This document shows, piece by piece, positions 45,315 to 54,784 of a stretch of DNA of 64,000 nt. The notes below the pieces were generated by a model. It made no database searches. It saw only the letters and a list, made by a program, of their open reading frames with translations, and was not told the origin of the DNA. The position numbers and the translations under genes are program-made. Position 1 is the first letter of the stretch. Every line of letters starts with the position of its first letter. The stretch is from Salivita marina (GTDB lineage: Bacteria; Pseudomonadota; Gammaproteobacteria; Pseudomonadales; Azotimanducaceae): positions 620,001 through 684,000 of the forward strand of contig JAYQNS010000004.1 of the NCBI GenBank assembly GCA_038144425.1, given 5' to 3'.

Positions 45315-46703
45315 TTAGCTCCGGGGAATGACCAGCACCTGCCCCACGCGGATGCGGTCCGAGGCGAGATTGTTCGCCGACTTAAGGCGCGCCGTATCAA
45401 TGCCATAGCGCGCCGCAATGGTGGACAGGGTATCACCCCGGCGAATTTTGTAGCGCGGCGCATCGGCCAGCTGGGCCTGCCGGGCGGCGAGTAGCGTTCC
45501 CGGCGGCGGCGCCTGCTCCAGGTGAGCCCGAACCCCCTCGAAGATCGCTTCCGCCAAGCGACTCTGATGCCGCGGGGAACGCAGCAGCCGGGCCTCTTCG
45601 GGGTTGGAGATAAAGCCCGTTTCTACTAGCAAGGAAGGGATATCCGGGGACTTCAAAACCACGAAACCCGCCTGTTCCACCCGCTCACTATGCAGCCGGG
45701 TCCGCGCCCCAAGGGCATCCACCACTCGCCCCCCAGCCAAAAGGCTTTGGCTAAGGGTCCCGGTCATGGCGATATCGATGAGCACCTGGGCGAGCACCGG
45801 GTCCCGGTCCGCGAGGCTCACGGCACCAACGCCGCCGATCAAATCGGACTGGTTTTCCTTGGCAGCGAGCCAGCGAGCGCTCTCACTCGTAGCGCCACGC
45901 TGGGAGAGGGCATAGACCGAGGCACCCCGTGGCCGGGGGGAGTCGAAGGCATCAGCGTGAATGGAAATGAAGAAATCCGCGCGGAGATCCCGAGCCCGGG
46001 CCGTGCGACGGCGGAGAGGCACGTAATAATCGCCCGTGCGAATGAGTTCTCCACGAAAGCCAGGGGTGGCATCAAACTTCTTCTTTAGGCGCTGAGCGAT
46101 GGCCAGCACCACGTCCTTCTCCCGAACCCCGCCCGGACCCAGGGCGCCCGGGTCCTCGCCCCCATGCCCCGCATCAATAGCAATCACGACGGCCCGCTGC
46201 GCATCGGCCACGGGCGGCGGCGCCGCAGGCTCGGCGCCCCGGGGGCGAAGGTCGACCACCAAGCGATGTCCCATCCCCGCCACCGGGTCTAGAGCGAAAA
46301 CCGTATGGTCGTGAGGACCCGTGAGATCGAGCACGAGGCGAAGCTCGCCCCCGGCTTTTTCGGCGCTCCGCACCCCCACCAGCGTGGTTTGGGCCAGGGG
46401 CAAGCGGGCAGGATCAAACGCGAGGTCCGCGTCTGCCAAATCAAGTACCAGACGCGCCGGATTATCGAGGGTAAAGACCGACCAGCGCGCCGAAGCGGAC
46501 AGATCAAGCACAAGGCGGGTGTGCTCCGGGCCCGCGTGGGTGCGCATGCCTTCAATGGTCGTGGCGCCCAGGGGGCCAGCGAGAAGCAGCAGCGTCAGCA
46601 AGGCCCCCGCCCGGGGCCGTCGAAGGCGAGGCCGCGCAAATCCGGCTAGGAATTGACCCATGGGGAACGCAAACCCCGCACGCTGACCGCTCAGAGACGT
46701 CAT
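45315..46703 (-). CDS. N-acetylmuramoyl-L-alanine amidase with AMIN and LysM domains
   Basis: About 462 residues. A signal peptide (hydrophobic LLTLLLLAGPLGA) is followed by an AMIN domain (about 45-140) that targets the septum, an Amidase_3 catalytic domain with zinc ligands in VVIAIDAGHGGEDPGALGP, SIHADAF and LLVETGFISNPEE, and a C-terminal LysM domain (YKIRRGDTLSTIAARYGID). It splits septal peptidoglycan as AmiB or AmiC. The start is uncertain between 46661, 46703 and TTG 46733; tsaE ends at 46738. Confidence 0.93.
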   Translation of the reverse strand: MTSLSGQRAGFAFPMGQFLAGFARPRLRRPRAGALLTLLLLAGPLGATTIEGMRTHAGPEHTRLVLDLSASARWSVFTLDNPARLVLDLADADLAFDPARLPLAQTTLVGVRSAEKAGGELRLVLDLTGPHDHTVFALDPVAGMGHRLVVDLRPRGAEPAAPPPVADAQRAVVIAIDAGHGGEDPGALGPGGVREKDVVLAIAQRLKKKFDATPGFRGELIRTGDYYVPLRRRTARARDLRADFFISIHADAFDSPRPRGASVYALSQRGATSESARWLAAKENQSDLIGGVGAVSLADRDPVLAQVLIDIAMTGTLSQSLLAGGRVVDALGARTRLHSERVEQAGFVVLKSPDIPSLLVETGFISNPEEARLLRSPRHQSRLAEAIFEGVRAHLEQAPPPGTLLAARQAQLADAPRYKIRRGDTLSTIAARYGIDTARLKSANNLASDRIRVGQVLVIPRS

Positions 46704-46737
46704 CAGTCTGGGCAGTCCCTCCCCCTTTCGCAAGGGG

Positions 46738-47169
46738 TCAAGGCTGGGAGAGGGCCCCGTGAACTCGTCGCCCGTCGCCCTCTAATTCAAAGCGCAGGGG
46801 CAGGCTGGCCGGGGGCAAGAGGCCTTCCCCCTGCTCGGGCCACTCGAAGAACAACATGGCCGCCTCCTCAAGCAGCTCCCGGAGCCCCAGGGCGTGGAGC
46901 TCCTCGGGATCGGCGAGGCGATAAAGGTCGAAGTGCACGATAACGAGTTTGCCCAGCTCATAACGCTCGAGGAGGGTATAGGTCGGAGAGCGCACTGCGC
47001 CCTCGTAGCCCAAAGCCCGAAGCGTGCCTCGCGCCAGGGTCGTCTTCCCCGCACCAAGATCACCATGAAGGTAAACCACCTGGGGATAGGGAAGGGTGGC
47101 GCGCTGAGCGCCAAGGGCGAGGGTGGCCGCCTCATCCGCCAGCCAGTGCTCCCCCGCAAGCGCGCTCAT
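46738..47169 (-). CDS. tsaE: tRNA threonylcarbamoyladenosine biosynthesis ATPase TsaE
   Basis: A 143-residue P-loop protein working with TsaB and TsaD to make t6A37. Walker A is YLHGDLGAGKTTLARG, SPTYTLLERYE binds the nucleotide, and HFDLYRLADPEELHALGLRE is the conserved switch region. It starts within the nnr stop (ATGA) and is typically between nnr and the amidase. Confidence 0.95.
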   Translation of the reverse strand: MSALAGEHWLADEAATLALGAQRATLPYPQVVYLHGDLGAGKTTLARGTLRALGYEGAVRSPTYTLLERYELGKLVIVHFDLYRLADPEELHALGLRELLEEAAMLFFEWPEQGEGLLPPASLPLRFELEGDGRRVHGALSQP

Positions 47170-48656
47170 TGCGCCCAGGCCTTTAGCAGGGGCCCGAGTT
47201 CGTCAAAAAGATCTCGCGCCAGGAGGCACGGCCCCCGGTGCCCCGCGGCCCGATCCCCGGCTTCCCCGTGCAACTGCACCGCCGCGGTGAGCGCCGCCTC
47301 CGCCGCCAGCCCCTGAGCCCATAGCCCCACGGTCAGCCCGGCGAGCACATCCCCCATGCCTGCGGTGGCCATGGCGCTGTTGCCCCCGAGGCTCACGGCC
47401 GAGGCTGCGTCGCTGGCAATGATCGCCCCAGCGCCCTTAAGCACGGCGGGCACACCATAGCCCTGGGCGAGGGCCTGGGCCGCGGCGAAGCGATCGGACT
47501 CCACCGTCGCGGTGGAGCAGCCAAGAAGGCGCCCCGCCTCCCCAGGATGAGGGGTGAGCAGCGCCGGGAAGGGCAGGGCGCGGGGCCCGCGCTCCGCTAG
47601 GAGAGTTAGGCCATCGGCGTCAAAAACCGTGGGCAGCCGCGCCTCCAGCACCGCCCCGAAGAGCTGCCGGGCCCAGCCATCGAGCCCAAGCCCCGGGCCT
47701 AGCAGGACCGCGTCGGCGCGGGCCAGGAGGGGCGCAAGGTCTCGGCGATGGGTGACGCCCCGCACCATCAGTTCCGGGCACCGGGCCAGGGCCGGCGCCA
47801 CGTGATCCGGCGCCGTAGCCAAGGTGACGGCGCCGGCGCCCGCGCGCAGGGCGGCCTCCGCCGCTAAGAGACCTGCCCCGCCCATGCCCACACCACCGGC
47901 GACCACCAGCACGCGGCCAAAAATACCCTTATGGGCAGCGGCGGGCCGCGGCAGGGCTCCGGCGGGCCGGGGGCCCAGGAGGGTCACCGTGCCCTCGGGG
48001 GCATCGGCAGGAGGCGGGCAGGCAAGGTCAGCGTGGGTCAGCGTCCCGACCCAATTCCGAGCTTCCCCGGTAAAAGCCCCTCGCTTAGGAAGCAGCAGGC
48101 TTTGGGTCACCGTCGCCCGCAGAACCGCGCCCGGGGCTGCCCCCGTATCGGCATCCAAGCCGCTCGGCAGGTCCAGCGCCAGCACCGGCGTCTTCTGGGC
48201 ATTTACCCGCTCAAAGCAGTGGGCCAGGGGCCCCCGCACGGGGCGCGCGGGGCCCGTACCCAGGAGGCCATCGACCACCAGGTCGAAGGTCGAAGGATCA
48301 AACTGATCGAAGGGGGCAAAGGCGACGCCGGCGGCCTCCGCATAGTCCCGGGCGCGTTGCGCGTCCGCGGTCTTGGGAGGCGAAAGATAGAAGAGGGTAC
48401 AGGCGAGACCCCGCCCCTGGGCCAGGCCCGCCAGCACGGCCCCATCCCCTCCGTTATGGCCTGGCCCCGCCAGGATCGCCACCTGCCGCGCGTCGGGCCA
48501 GGATCTTTGCAGCGTCGTCAGCGCCGCCCGGGCTGCCCGGCGCATGAGCCGGAGCCCAGGCATGCCCTCGGCTTGGAGCGCGCGATCGTGCGCCTGGGCG
48601 GCGGCGGCCGTGTAGGCCAAGGCATCGCTCATACCCGGAACGGGGGCGCAGGTCAT
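47166..48656 (-). CDS. nnr: Bifunctional NAD(P)H-hydrate repair enzyme
   Basis: A 496-residue fusion that repairs damaged NAD(P)H. The N-terminal epimerase (YjeF_N) shows LAGPGHNGGDGAVLAGLA and LALDLPSGLDADTG; the C-terminal ADP-dependent dehydratase shows LLTPHPGEAGRLLG and GNSAMATAGMGDVLAGL. ATG 48656 has GGAG eight bases upstream and is divergent from queG; ATG 48632 is an alternative. Confidence 0.95.
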   Translation of the reverse strand: MTCAPVPGMSDALAYTAAAAQAHDRALQAEGMPGLRLMRRAARAALTTLQRSWPDARQVAILAGPGHNGGDGAVLAGLAQGRGLACTLFYLSPPKTADAQRARDYAEAAGVAFAPFDQFDPSTFDLVVDGLLGTGPARPVRGPLAHCFERVNAQKTPVLALDLPSGLDADTGAAPGAVLRATVTQSLLLPKRGAFTGEARNWVGTLTHADLACPPPADAPEGTVTLLGPRPAGALPRPAAAHKGIFGRVLVVAGGVGMGGAGLLAAEAALRAGAGAVTLATAPDHVAPALARCPELMVRGVTHRRDLAPLLARADAVLLGPGLGLDGWARQLFGAVLEARLPTVFDADGLTLLAERGPRALPFPALLTPHPGEAGRLLGCSTATVESDRFAAAQALAQGYGVPAVLKGAGAIIASDAASAVSLGGNSAMATAGMGDVLAGLTVGLWAQGLAAEAALTAAVQLHGEAGDRAAGHRGPCLLARDLFDELGPLLKAWAQ

Positions 48657-48723
48657 GGGGGCTTTCTCCACGTGGCAGGGCCGGGGCAGTATAGGGCCTC
48701 CCCTTCTCCCCTGCAGGACTGCT

Positions 48724-49806
48724 ATGAGCGACGGAGTCACCCCCGCCAGCCCTGCGGCACTTAACGCACTGCGTCGCCGCCTCGACGGCTGGGCCCGGGA
48801 ACTCGGCTTTGAGGCCTTGGGGGTCACGGACGTGGACGCCGGGGCCCACCGGGACTATCTCGCCCAGTGGCTTGCTCAGGGTCACCACGGCTCCATGCTG
48901 TGGATGGAGCGCCATGAAGCCCTGCGGAGCGACCCCGCAGGGCTTTTGCCCGGGGCCCTTCGGGTTATCAGCGTTCGCATGAACTATCGGCCCAGGGACG
49001 ACAATCCGGAGGCCGTGCTCGCCGACCCCCGGCAGGCCTATATCGCACGCTATGCCCTTGGCCGGGACTACCACAAGGTACTTAGGCCCCGCCTCGCTCG
49101 CCTAGCGGAACGCATCGAACGGGAGGCCGGAGGGCAGCACCGGGCCCTCACAGACTCTGCGCCCCTTCTCGAAAAAGCCTATGGGGAGAAGGCCGGCCTA
49201 GGCTGGATCGGCAAGAACACGCTGCTTCTGAACCGAGAAGCCGGCTCCTGGTTTTTGCTCGGAGAGATTTTGAGCACCCTTCCCTTGCCCATCGACGACC
49301 CCAGCACCGGCGACCCCTGCGGCTCCTGCAGCCGCTGCCTAAGCGCTTGCCCCACGGACGCCTTCCGCGGACCTCGGCAGCTCGACGCCCGACGCTGCCT
49401 CGCCTACCAAACCATCGAGAACAAGGGACCTATTCCGGAAAACCTTCGCCGTCCCCTGGGCAATCGCATTTTCGGCTGCGACGACTGCCAGCTAGCGTGC
49501 CCGTTCACGAAGTTCTCAAGACTCACGGAGGAAGGGGACTTCGCCCCGCGCCACGACTTCGATCGTAGCGAACTCCTGGAGCTTTTCCGCTGGGATGAAG
49601 CCACTTGGTCCGCCCGTACCGCCGGCAGCCCGTTGCGCCGCCCCGGCTTTGAAGGCTGGCAACGCAATCTGGCCGTGGGCCTGGGGAATGCGCCCTTTGA
49701 TCCTGCGATCGTCGCCGCCCTTCAGGAACGCTTAGAAACTGCAAGCCCGATGGTGCGGGAGCACCTGACCTGGGCCCTCGCAGAGCAGGCTGCTAAAGCG
49801 CCTTGA
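48724..49806 (+). CDS. queG: Epoxyqueuosine reductase
   Basis: A 360-residue cobalamin and Fe-S enzyme performing the last step of queuosine synthesis. Seen are HHGSMLWMERHEALR, LLEKAYGEKAGLGWIGKNTLL, two ferredoxin-like cluster motifs (CGSCSRCLSACP and CDDCQLACP) and a C-terminal HEAT-like tail. ATG 48724 has CAGGA seven bases upstream. It converges on orn with a 14 bp overlap. Confidence 0.95.
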   Translation: MSDGVTPASPAALNALRRRLDGWARELGFEALGVTDVDAGAHRDYLAQWLAQGHHGSMLWMERHEALRSDPAGLLPGALRVISVRMNYRPRDDNPEAVLADPRQAYIARYALGRDYHKVLRPRLARLAERIEREAGGQHRALTDSAPLLEKAYGEKAGLGWIGKNTLLLNREAGSWFLLGEILSTLPLPIDDPSTGDPCGSCSRCLSACPTDAFRGPRQLDARRCLAYQTIENKGPIPENLRRPLGNRIFGCDDCQLACPFTKFSRLTEEGDFAPRHDFDRSELLELFRWDEATWSARTAGSPLRRPGFEGWQRNLAVGLGNAPFDPAIVAALQERLETASPMVREHLTWALAEQAAKAP

Positions 49807-50338
49807 AGATCGTCCGCCGGTAGTGGGCCAGCTCGGCGATGGAATCGCGGATATCGTCCAGGGCCAGGTGCCGCCCCTGCTTCTGCACCCCCGCAAAGGC
49901 TTCAGGATACCAGCGCGCCGCCAATCCCTTCACGGTGCTGACGTCAATCAGGCGATAATGAAAGAAGGCCTCGAGGGTCGGCATGTGTCGGCGAAGGAAA
50001 CGACGATCTTGATGAATGGAATTGCCACAGAGCGGTGCCTGCCCCGGTTCCGCAAAGCGCTGGAGGAAAGCCAGGGTTTCCGCCTCGGCCTTCGCCGTGG
50101 ACACGGTACTCGCACGCACCCGGTCCACCAGCCCCGAGCCCCCATGGTGGGTCCAGTTCCATTCATCCATTTTATCCAGCTCGGCTTCACCGTGATGAAT
50201 GGCAAAAACCGGACCCTCGGCCAGAACCTGAAGCTCGCTGTCCGTGACCAGGGTGGCGATCTCGATAATGACGTTGTCCTCGGGATCGAGGCCGGTCATT
50301 TCCAAGTCCATCCAGATCATGGGGGGGTGCTCGGCCAT
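49793..50338 (-). CDS. orn: Oligoribonuclease
   Basis: A 181-residue DEDDh 3'-5' exoribonuclease that clears two- to five-base RNA, including pGpG from c-di-GMP. WMDLEMTGLDPE carries the first Asp and Glu, SIHQDRRFLRRHMP the third Asp, and HLALDDIRDSIAEL the last motif. ATG 50338 with AGGAG eight bases upstream is chosen. Divergent from rsgA as in Pseudomonas. Confidence 0.97.
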   Translation of the reverse strand: MAEHPPMIWMDLEMTGLDPEDNVIIEIATLVTDSELQVLAEGPVFAIHHGEAELDKMDEWNWTHHGGSGLVDRVRASTVSTAKAEAETLAFLQRFAEPGQAPLCGNSIHQDRRFLRRHMPTLEAFFHYRLIDVSTVKGLAARWYPEAFAGVQKQGRHLALDDIRDSIAELAHYRRTIFKAL

Positions 50339-50412
50339 GGGAAGCTCCTTTCGCGGCAAGCGGCCGCAGCGCTGGGCGACAGTTTAGCAAAGGCCGTAAG
50401 AGGAACGCGCCC

Positions 50413-51303
50413 GTGACCCGGGCCATCGTGCTGTCCCACCTTGGTCATGAACTGCTCGTGGCGCCAGAGCCCTCCCTGGCGCCCACCCGCTGCGCGCTAC
50501 GCAGCGCCCTTCCCCCCCTCGTGGCTGGAGATGAGGTGCGGCTGGCTGAGGACGGGGACACGGTGCTCGCCGTGGAGGCCCTACCCCGGCAAACGCTGCT
50601 GGAGCGGCAAACAGCGCGGGGGACGCGCCCCATCTGCGCCAATCTCGACACCTTGCTCATTACCTTTGCCAGCGCCCCGGCGCCCCACGGCGATCTTTTA
50701 GACCCGCTTCTCGCCGCCGCTTTCGACGCGGGCCTCGAGCCCTGGCTGCTTCACAACAAATGCGACCTAGCCAGCCCCGAGGCGGAAGGGCTGCACCAAG
50801 AGCTTGAGGCTCTGGGCTTTCGCGTTTTTCGCCTAAGCGCCCAGGCTGGGGAGGGTATCGAGGCTTTGCATGCGGCCCTCCAGGGTCGGCGAGCGGCCTT
50901 CGCCGGCCAGTCTGGGGTCGGGAAATCGTCCCTTCTTAACGCCCTCGTCCCGGAAGCCGCCGCCAAGGTCGGCAGCCTGTCGGAACGGCTGAACCGAGGC
51001 CTTGGTCGGGGCCGGCACACCACCAGCGTGGTGCGGCTCTATCCCCTAGGCGCCACGCTCACGGATGGCACCCTCATCGACGCCCCAGGGCTTCGACGTT
51101 TCGTCCCCCTGCCCGTCAGTGCCTGGGCCCTAGCCAGAACTTTCCCGGACGTGGCCGCTGCCGCCGAGCACTGCCGCTTCCGCGACTGCGCCCACGACCA
51201 GGAGCCCGGCTGCGGGGTGCAGGCCGCCCTCGCTGATGGCACCCTCAGCGCCGAGCGTGCGACTCGCTATCGCCAGTGCCAAGCTGGCCCGGAGGCCCCA
51301 TGA
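50413..51303 (+). CDS. rsgA: Ribosome small subunit-dependent GTPase RsgA
   Basis: A 296-residue circularly permuted GTPase for late 30S assembly. The OB-fold N-terminus precedes G4 (LHNKCDL), then G1 (AGQSGVGKSSLLNAL), the switch around RGRHTT and G3 (IDAPGLRRF), ending with a zinc knuckle CRFRDCAHDQEPGC. The start is GTG. The stop overlaps the following ATG by three bases. Confidence 0.95.
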   Translation: MTRAIVLSHLGHELLVAPEPSLAPTRCALRSALPPLVAGDEVRLAEDGDTVLAVEALPRQTLLERQTARGTRPICANLDTLLITFASAPAPHGDLLDPLLAAAFDAGLEPWLLHNKCDLASPEAEGLHQELEALGFRVFRLSAQAGEGIEALHAALQGRRAAFAGQSGVGKSSLLNALVPEAAAKVGSLSERLNRGLGRGRHTTSVVRLYPLGATLTDGTLIDAPGLRRFVPLPVSAWALARTFPDVAAAAEHCRFRDCAHDQEPGCGVQAALADGTLSAERATRYRQCQAGPEAP

Positions 51304-52148
51304 ACCCTAATCGCTGCCTCTCCCTGGACGCCTTTGATGCCCTCACCGCTGCGGCGCCTGGGCATTGCCTGCTGGATGTTGGCACGCCCCAGCGTTTTAC
51401 CCAGGCCCACCTTCCCGGTGCCCGGCTTCTGAATCCCACGGATCTACTCTTGGGCTTTGGGCCCGCGCCCGGAAATCCCAGAGCGCCGGAGAGCCTGCGC
51501 CAAACCCTGGCTGGAGCCCTCGGCCCGGAGGCCTGGGCAGGCAAGGCGCGAGTGGTGCTCTACGATGACGAAGGGGGCGCCTGGGCCGGGCGTGCGGTGT
51601 GGACCCTGGAGCTCTTCGGCATTGAAACATGGGCCGTTCTTGATGGTGGCCTTATCGCCTGGGCCGAGGCCGGCCGCCCCCTAGAGCAGGGCCCACCGCC
51701 GGCGCCCTTCACCGTAGCCGAAGGGCCACCCCTAAGCGCCTTCCCGAACCCCGAGCCTTGGGCCACCCTGGAGGGGGTTGAGGTCGCCCTGGCCGCGGAT
51801 ACGCACTGCCTTTGGGACGCCCGAAGCCCCGCAGAATATGCGGGATTCCAGCGCACTGCGGCGCGCAACGGCCACATCCCCGGTGCGGTGAACGTCCCCA
51901 TCACCACCCTTCTCGATTCCAAAAGGAGCGGACGGCTGCGCGCCGATTTAAAGGACTGGCTCTCGGAGGCAGGCATCGACGGCACCCGCCCCATCATTAC
52001 CCATTGCCACAGCCATCATCGCTCAGGCTTAAGCTACCTTGCGGGCCGCCTCCTCGGCTGGCCTATTCGTGCCTACGCTGGAAGCTGGGGCGAGTGGGGC
52101 AACCACCCGACGACGCCGATTACGGAAGGACCGCACCCCCATGACTGA
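51300..52148 (+). CDS. Tandem-rhodanese sulfurtransferase (SseA/RhdA-like)
   Basis: A 282-residue protein with two rhodanese domains. The N-terminal domain lacks the cysteine; the C-terminal one has CHSHHR as the six-residue active loop with Cys and Arg, preceded by LWDARSPAEYAG. Such enzymes move sulfane sulfur from thiosulfate or mercaptopyruvate. It lies between rsgA and psd, as in Pseudomonas (without the motAB genes found there), with overlaps of four and eight bases. Confidence 0.85.
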   Translation: MNPNRCLSLDAFDALTAAAPGHCLLDVGTPQRFTQAHLPGARLLNPTDLLLGFGPAPGNPRAPESLRQTLAGALGPEAWAGKARVVLYDDEGGAWAGRAVWTLELFGIETWAVLDGGLIAWAEAGRPLEQGPPPAPFTVAEGPPLSAFPNPEPWATLEGVEVALAADTHCLWDARSPAEYAGFQRTAARNGHIPGAVNVPITTLLDSKRSGRLRADLKDWLSEAGIDGTRPIITHCHSHHRSGLSYLAGRLLGWPIRAYAGSWGEWGNHPTTPITEGPHPHD

Positions 52149-52992
52149 TCTTGCCCGCGCCCAGCGCTTCCTCTGGCTCCAGCACCGCCTACCGAAGGCG
52201 CTGCTCACCCGCCTCGCCGGAGCCTTCGCGCGCTGGGAGGGAGGTTGGCTCACAACCCTGGCTATTCGAGCCTTCGTGGCCGTATTCAAAGTCGACCTGA
52301 GTGAGGCCGTGGAAACCCGACCCGAGGCCTTTACCCGATTCAACGCCTTTTTTACGCGGGATTTAAAGCCCGGGGCCCGAAGTTGGCCCGCAGATTCGAC
52401 GATGCTGGCGAGCCCCTGCGATGGTGCGCTATCGGCACAGGGGACCGTCCGCGCCGGCCAGCTGTTCCAAGCGAAGGGCATCGATTACTCCGCGGCGGCA
52501 CTGCTGACCGGAGACGCCGCGCCCTACGACGGCGGCGCCTTCGCGACGATCTACCTCGCCCCCCGGGATTACCATCAAATCCACATGCCCCTCGCGGGCA
52601 CGCTCACGGCGTTGCGCTATGTGCCTGGGGATTTGTTCTCCGTGAACCCCGCCACCGCCGCTACGCGCCCGGGGCTCTTTGCCCGTAATGAGCGGGTGGT
52701 GCTCGAGTTTGAAAACCCCGCTGGGCGCTTCGCCCTCGTGCTTGTGGGCGCCCTCATCGTAGGGGCCATGCGCACCCGCTGGACCGGCCGGGTTACGGAG
52801 GAAAGCGCTCCTCACTGGCGCCAAAAGGGGGAGACTGAGATGGCGCGAGGGGAGGCGCTCGGGGCCTTTGAGCTGGGCTCAACGGTGATTGTGCTGCTTT
52901 CTGCCGAGCTTCACAGCGCCCTCGGGAAGCCATGGCAGCCCCGGGGCCCCGGCGCACCCCTGCGCCTCGGGGAAGCGCTACTAGAAAGCTAA
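52141..52992 (+). CDS. psd: Phosphatidylserine decarboxylase proenzyme
   Basis: A 283-residue Psd making phosphatidylethanolamine at the inner membrane. SPCDGALSAQG, the DYHQIHMPLAGT motif and the self-cleavage site LGST (serine becomes the pyruvoyl group) are all present. ATG 52141 follows GGAAGGA and overlaps the rhodanese stop. It converges on epmA by four bases. Confidence 0.95.
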   Translation: MTDLARAQRFLWLQHRLPKALLTRLAGAFARWEGGWLTTLAIRAFVAVFKVDLSEAVETRPEAFTRFNAFFTRDLKPGARSWPADSTMLASPCDGALSAQGTVRAGQLFQAKGIDYSAAALLTGDAAPYDGGAFATIYLAPRDYHQIHMPLAGTLTALRYVPGDLFSVNPATAATRPGLFARNERVVLEFENPAGRFALVLVGALIVGAMRTRWTGRVTEESAPHWRQKGETEMARGEALGAFELGSTVIVLLSAELHSALGKPWQPRGPGAPLRLGEALLES

Positions 52993-53939
52993 CGCCGCTC
53001 CCAAGTAAAGGGCATGACCTCATCGAGGCTGGCGGCTCCAGTCATCAGCATCAGCACCCGGTCTACCCCCAGAGCCACCCCGGCGCAGGGGGGCAAACCT
53101 GCTTCGAGGGCCGCGAGGAGCGCTTCATCCACCGGCACATCGGGCTTGCCGAGCTGCCGGCGCCGGACCCGATCGGCTTCAAAGCGGTCCCGCTGGGTTC
53201 TCGCGCAGCACAATTCCTGAAAACCGTTGGCCAGCTCCACCCCGGCCACCACAAGCTCGAAGCGCGCGGCCGTCTCACCGCCGGGGCGCAGCGCCGCCAG
53301 GGAGGCGAGGGCCGGGGGGAAATCCGTGATGAAGGTCGGTGCCTGAAGGGTTTCCGACGCCTCCCCATAGAGCCACTCGAGGACGGTCAAGGGGTCGCCC
53401 TCGGCAAGGGCCAGGGGATCCCCCTCTCGCCCGAGAACCCCCCAGTGCGCCGCAAGGGCTTCGGCCCAGGCGGACTCCGGAGCCTCACGCCAGGCAAGCC
53501 CAAATACCTGCTTAAGCAGGGCGTCGAAGGGAAGACGCTCCGCAGGAAAGCCGGGAAGGAGCGGCGCCAGGAGCGCATCCATTTCCCCTCGTAGGGCCTC
53601 ATCGTCCCACCCCGGCCGATACCACTCGAGCAGTAGAAATTCCGGATTGTGGCGCCGACCCACTTCGCCACTGCGAAAGGCCCGGGCCAGTTGATAGATA
53701 GGTCCGCTCCCAGCCGCCAGGAGGCGCTTCATGAAGTATTCCGGAGAGGTTTGGAGGCTACCGCCCTCCGCCGCCGGGGCCTCCAGCGCCGGATCGGTCA
53801 CCCCCAGGCGCCCCAGCACGGGCGTATCGACTTCCAGCACCCCGCGCTCACCGAAGAACTGACGCAGATAGGCGAAGAGCTCAGCGCGGCGCTGCCACCG
53901 CGCCCGGTCCCCCCCGGGGGCCCAGGAGCGCTCGGCCAT
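52989..53939 (-). CDS. epmA: Elongation factor P--(R)-beta-lysine ligase EpmA
   Basis: A 316-residue class II lysyl-tRNA-synthetase paralogue without the anticodon domain. Class II motif 2 is FRSGEVGRRHNPEF, motif 3 is ALGVDRVLML. It attaches beta-lysine made by EpmB to EF-P Lys34. It is two bases after efp, but only a remnant of epmB is visible upstream of efp. Confidence 0.95.
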   Translation of the reverse strand: MAERSWAPGGDRARWQRRAELFAYLRQFFGERGVLEVDTPVLGRLGVTDPALEAPAAEGGSLQTSPEYFMKRLLAAGSGPIYQLARAFRSGEVGRRHNPEFLLLEWYRPGWDDEALRGEMDALLAPLLPGFPAERLPFDALLKQVFGLAWREAPESAWAEALAAHWGVLGREGDPLALAEGDPLTVLEWLYGEASETLQAPTFITDFPPALASLAALRPGGETAARFELVVAGVELANGFQELCCARTQRDRFEADRVRRRQLGKPDVPVDEALLAALEAGLPPCAGVALGVDRVLMLMTGAASLDEVMPFTWERR

Positions 53940-53941
53940 CG

Positions 53942-54514
53942 CTATCCCTTGGCCCGGCTCTGGTATTCGGAGCTGCGCGTATCGACGCGAATGATTTCAC
54001 CTTGGTTGACGAAAAGGGGCACCTTCACCACAGCGCCGGTGGAAAGGGTCGCGGGCTTGGAACCGCCCTGCGCCGTATCCCCCTTAATTCCCGGATCGGT
54101 CTGCACCACTTCAAGCTCAATGAAGTTCGGCGCCGTCACGGAGATGGGGTCGTCGTTCCACAGCACGATCTGATAGGACTCCTGCTCCTTCAACCACTCC
54201 TTCGTATCGCCCACCGCGGACGCGGACGCGGCGACCTGCTCGAAGCTGCCGTCGGTCTTCATGAAGTGGTAAAACTCGCCGTCGGTGTAGAGATACTCCA
54301 TGTCGAGCTCCATCACGTCCGCGGCTTCGATGGATTCTCCGGACTTGAAGGTGCGTTCCCACATGCGGCCGGTTTTGAGATTGCGAAGGCGCACACGGTT
54401 GAAGGCCTGGCCCTTCCCCGGCTTCACAAACTCGTTTTCCATGATGGCGCAGGGCTCTCCGTCAAGGAGCACCTTCAGCCCTGAGCGAAATTCGTTAGTA
54501 GAGTAGGACGCCAT
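53942..54514 (-). CDS. efp: Elongation factor P
   Basis: A 190-residue EF-P that rescues ribosomes at polyproline. VKPGKGQAF places Lys at residue 34, the EpmA target. The rest follows the three-domain pattern (MELDMEYLYTDGEFYHFM, then DPGIKGDTAQGGSKPATLST). The start at 54514 makes Lys34 fit; an in-frame start at 54526 is rejected for that reason. Confidence 0.97.
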   Translation of the reverse strand: MASYSTNEFRSGLKVLLDGEPCAIMENEFVKPGKGQAFNRVRLRNLKTGRMWERTFKSGESIEAADVMELDMEYLYTDGEFYHFMKTDGSFEQVAASASAVGDTKEWLKEQESYQIVLWNDDPISVTAPNFIELEVVQTDPGIKGDTAQGGSKPATLSTGAVVKVPLFVNQGEIIRVDTRSSEYQSRAKG

Positions 54515-54646
54515 GATGTCTCCCAAGTCGCCAAGGCGGATAATAGGGGCCCGCCAGCAGCGAACTCTGGGCAGAGGCCAAAGGCCTGGGCGTTGCGGGG
54601 GACGAAATCGCTGCTCCCCTCTTACTTACCCTGGCAGCCGGGCGTG

Positions 54647-54784
54647 ATGATACCTATAAGCTTGGAATCTGGGCAGCCCGAGGATTGGCGCGCGATGCTG
54701 CGGGAAGCCCTGCGCACTCCCAAAGCGCTCCGCGCCGCAGGGGTGACCCGGCTCAACCAGGCTGTACTGCTTCAGGCGGCAAAG
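54647..54784 (+). pseudogene. epmB: epmB (yjeK) remnant, internally deleted and truncated
   Basis: The position and orientation, divergent from efp, are those of epmB (L-lysine 2,3-aminomutase). The frame reads MIPISLESGQPEDWRAMLRE, similar to EpmB N-termini, and jumps to LRAAGVTRLNQAVLLQAA, which resembles a late segment of the radical SAM domain (GVTLLNQSVLL in E. coli). The cysteine cluster region and over 200 codons between, and the C-terminus, are missing. After about 54784 it runs into serB. Deletion in the organism or assembly collapse are both possible. Confidence 0.65.
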
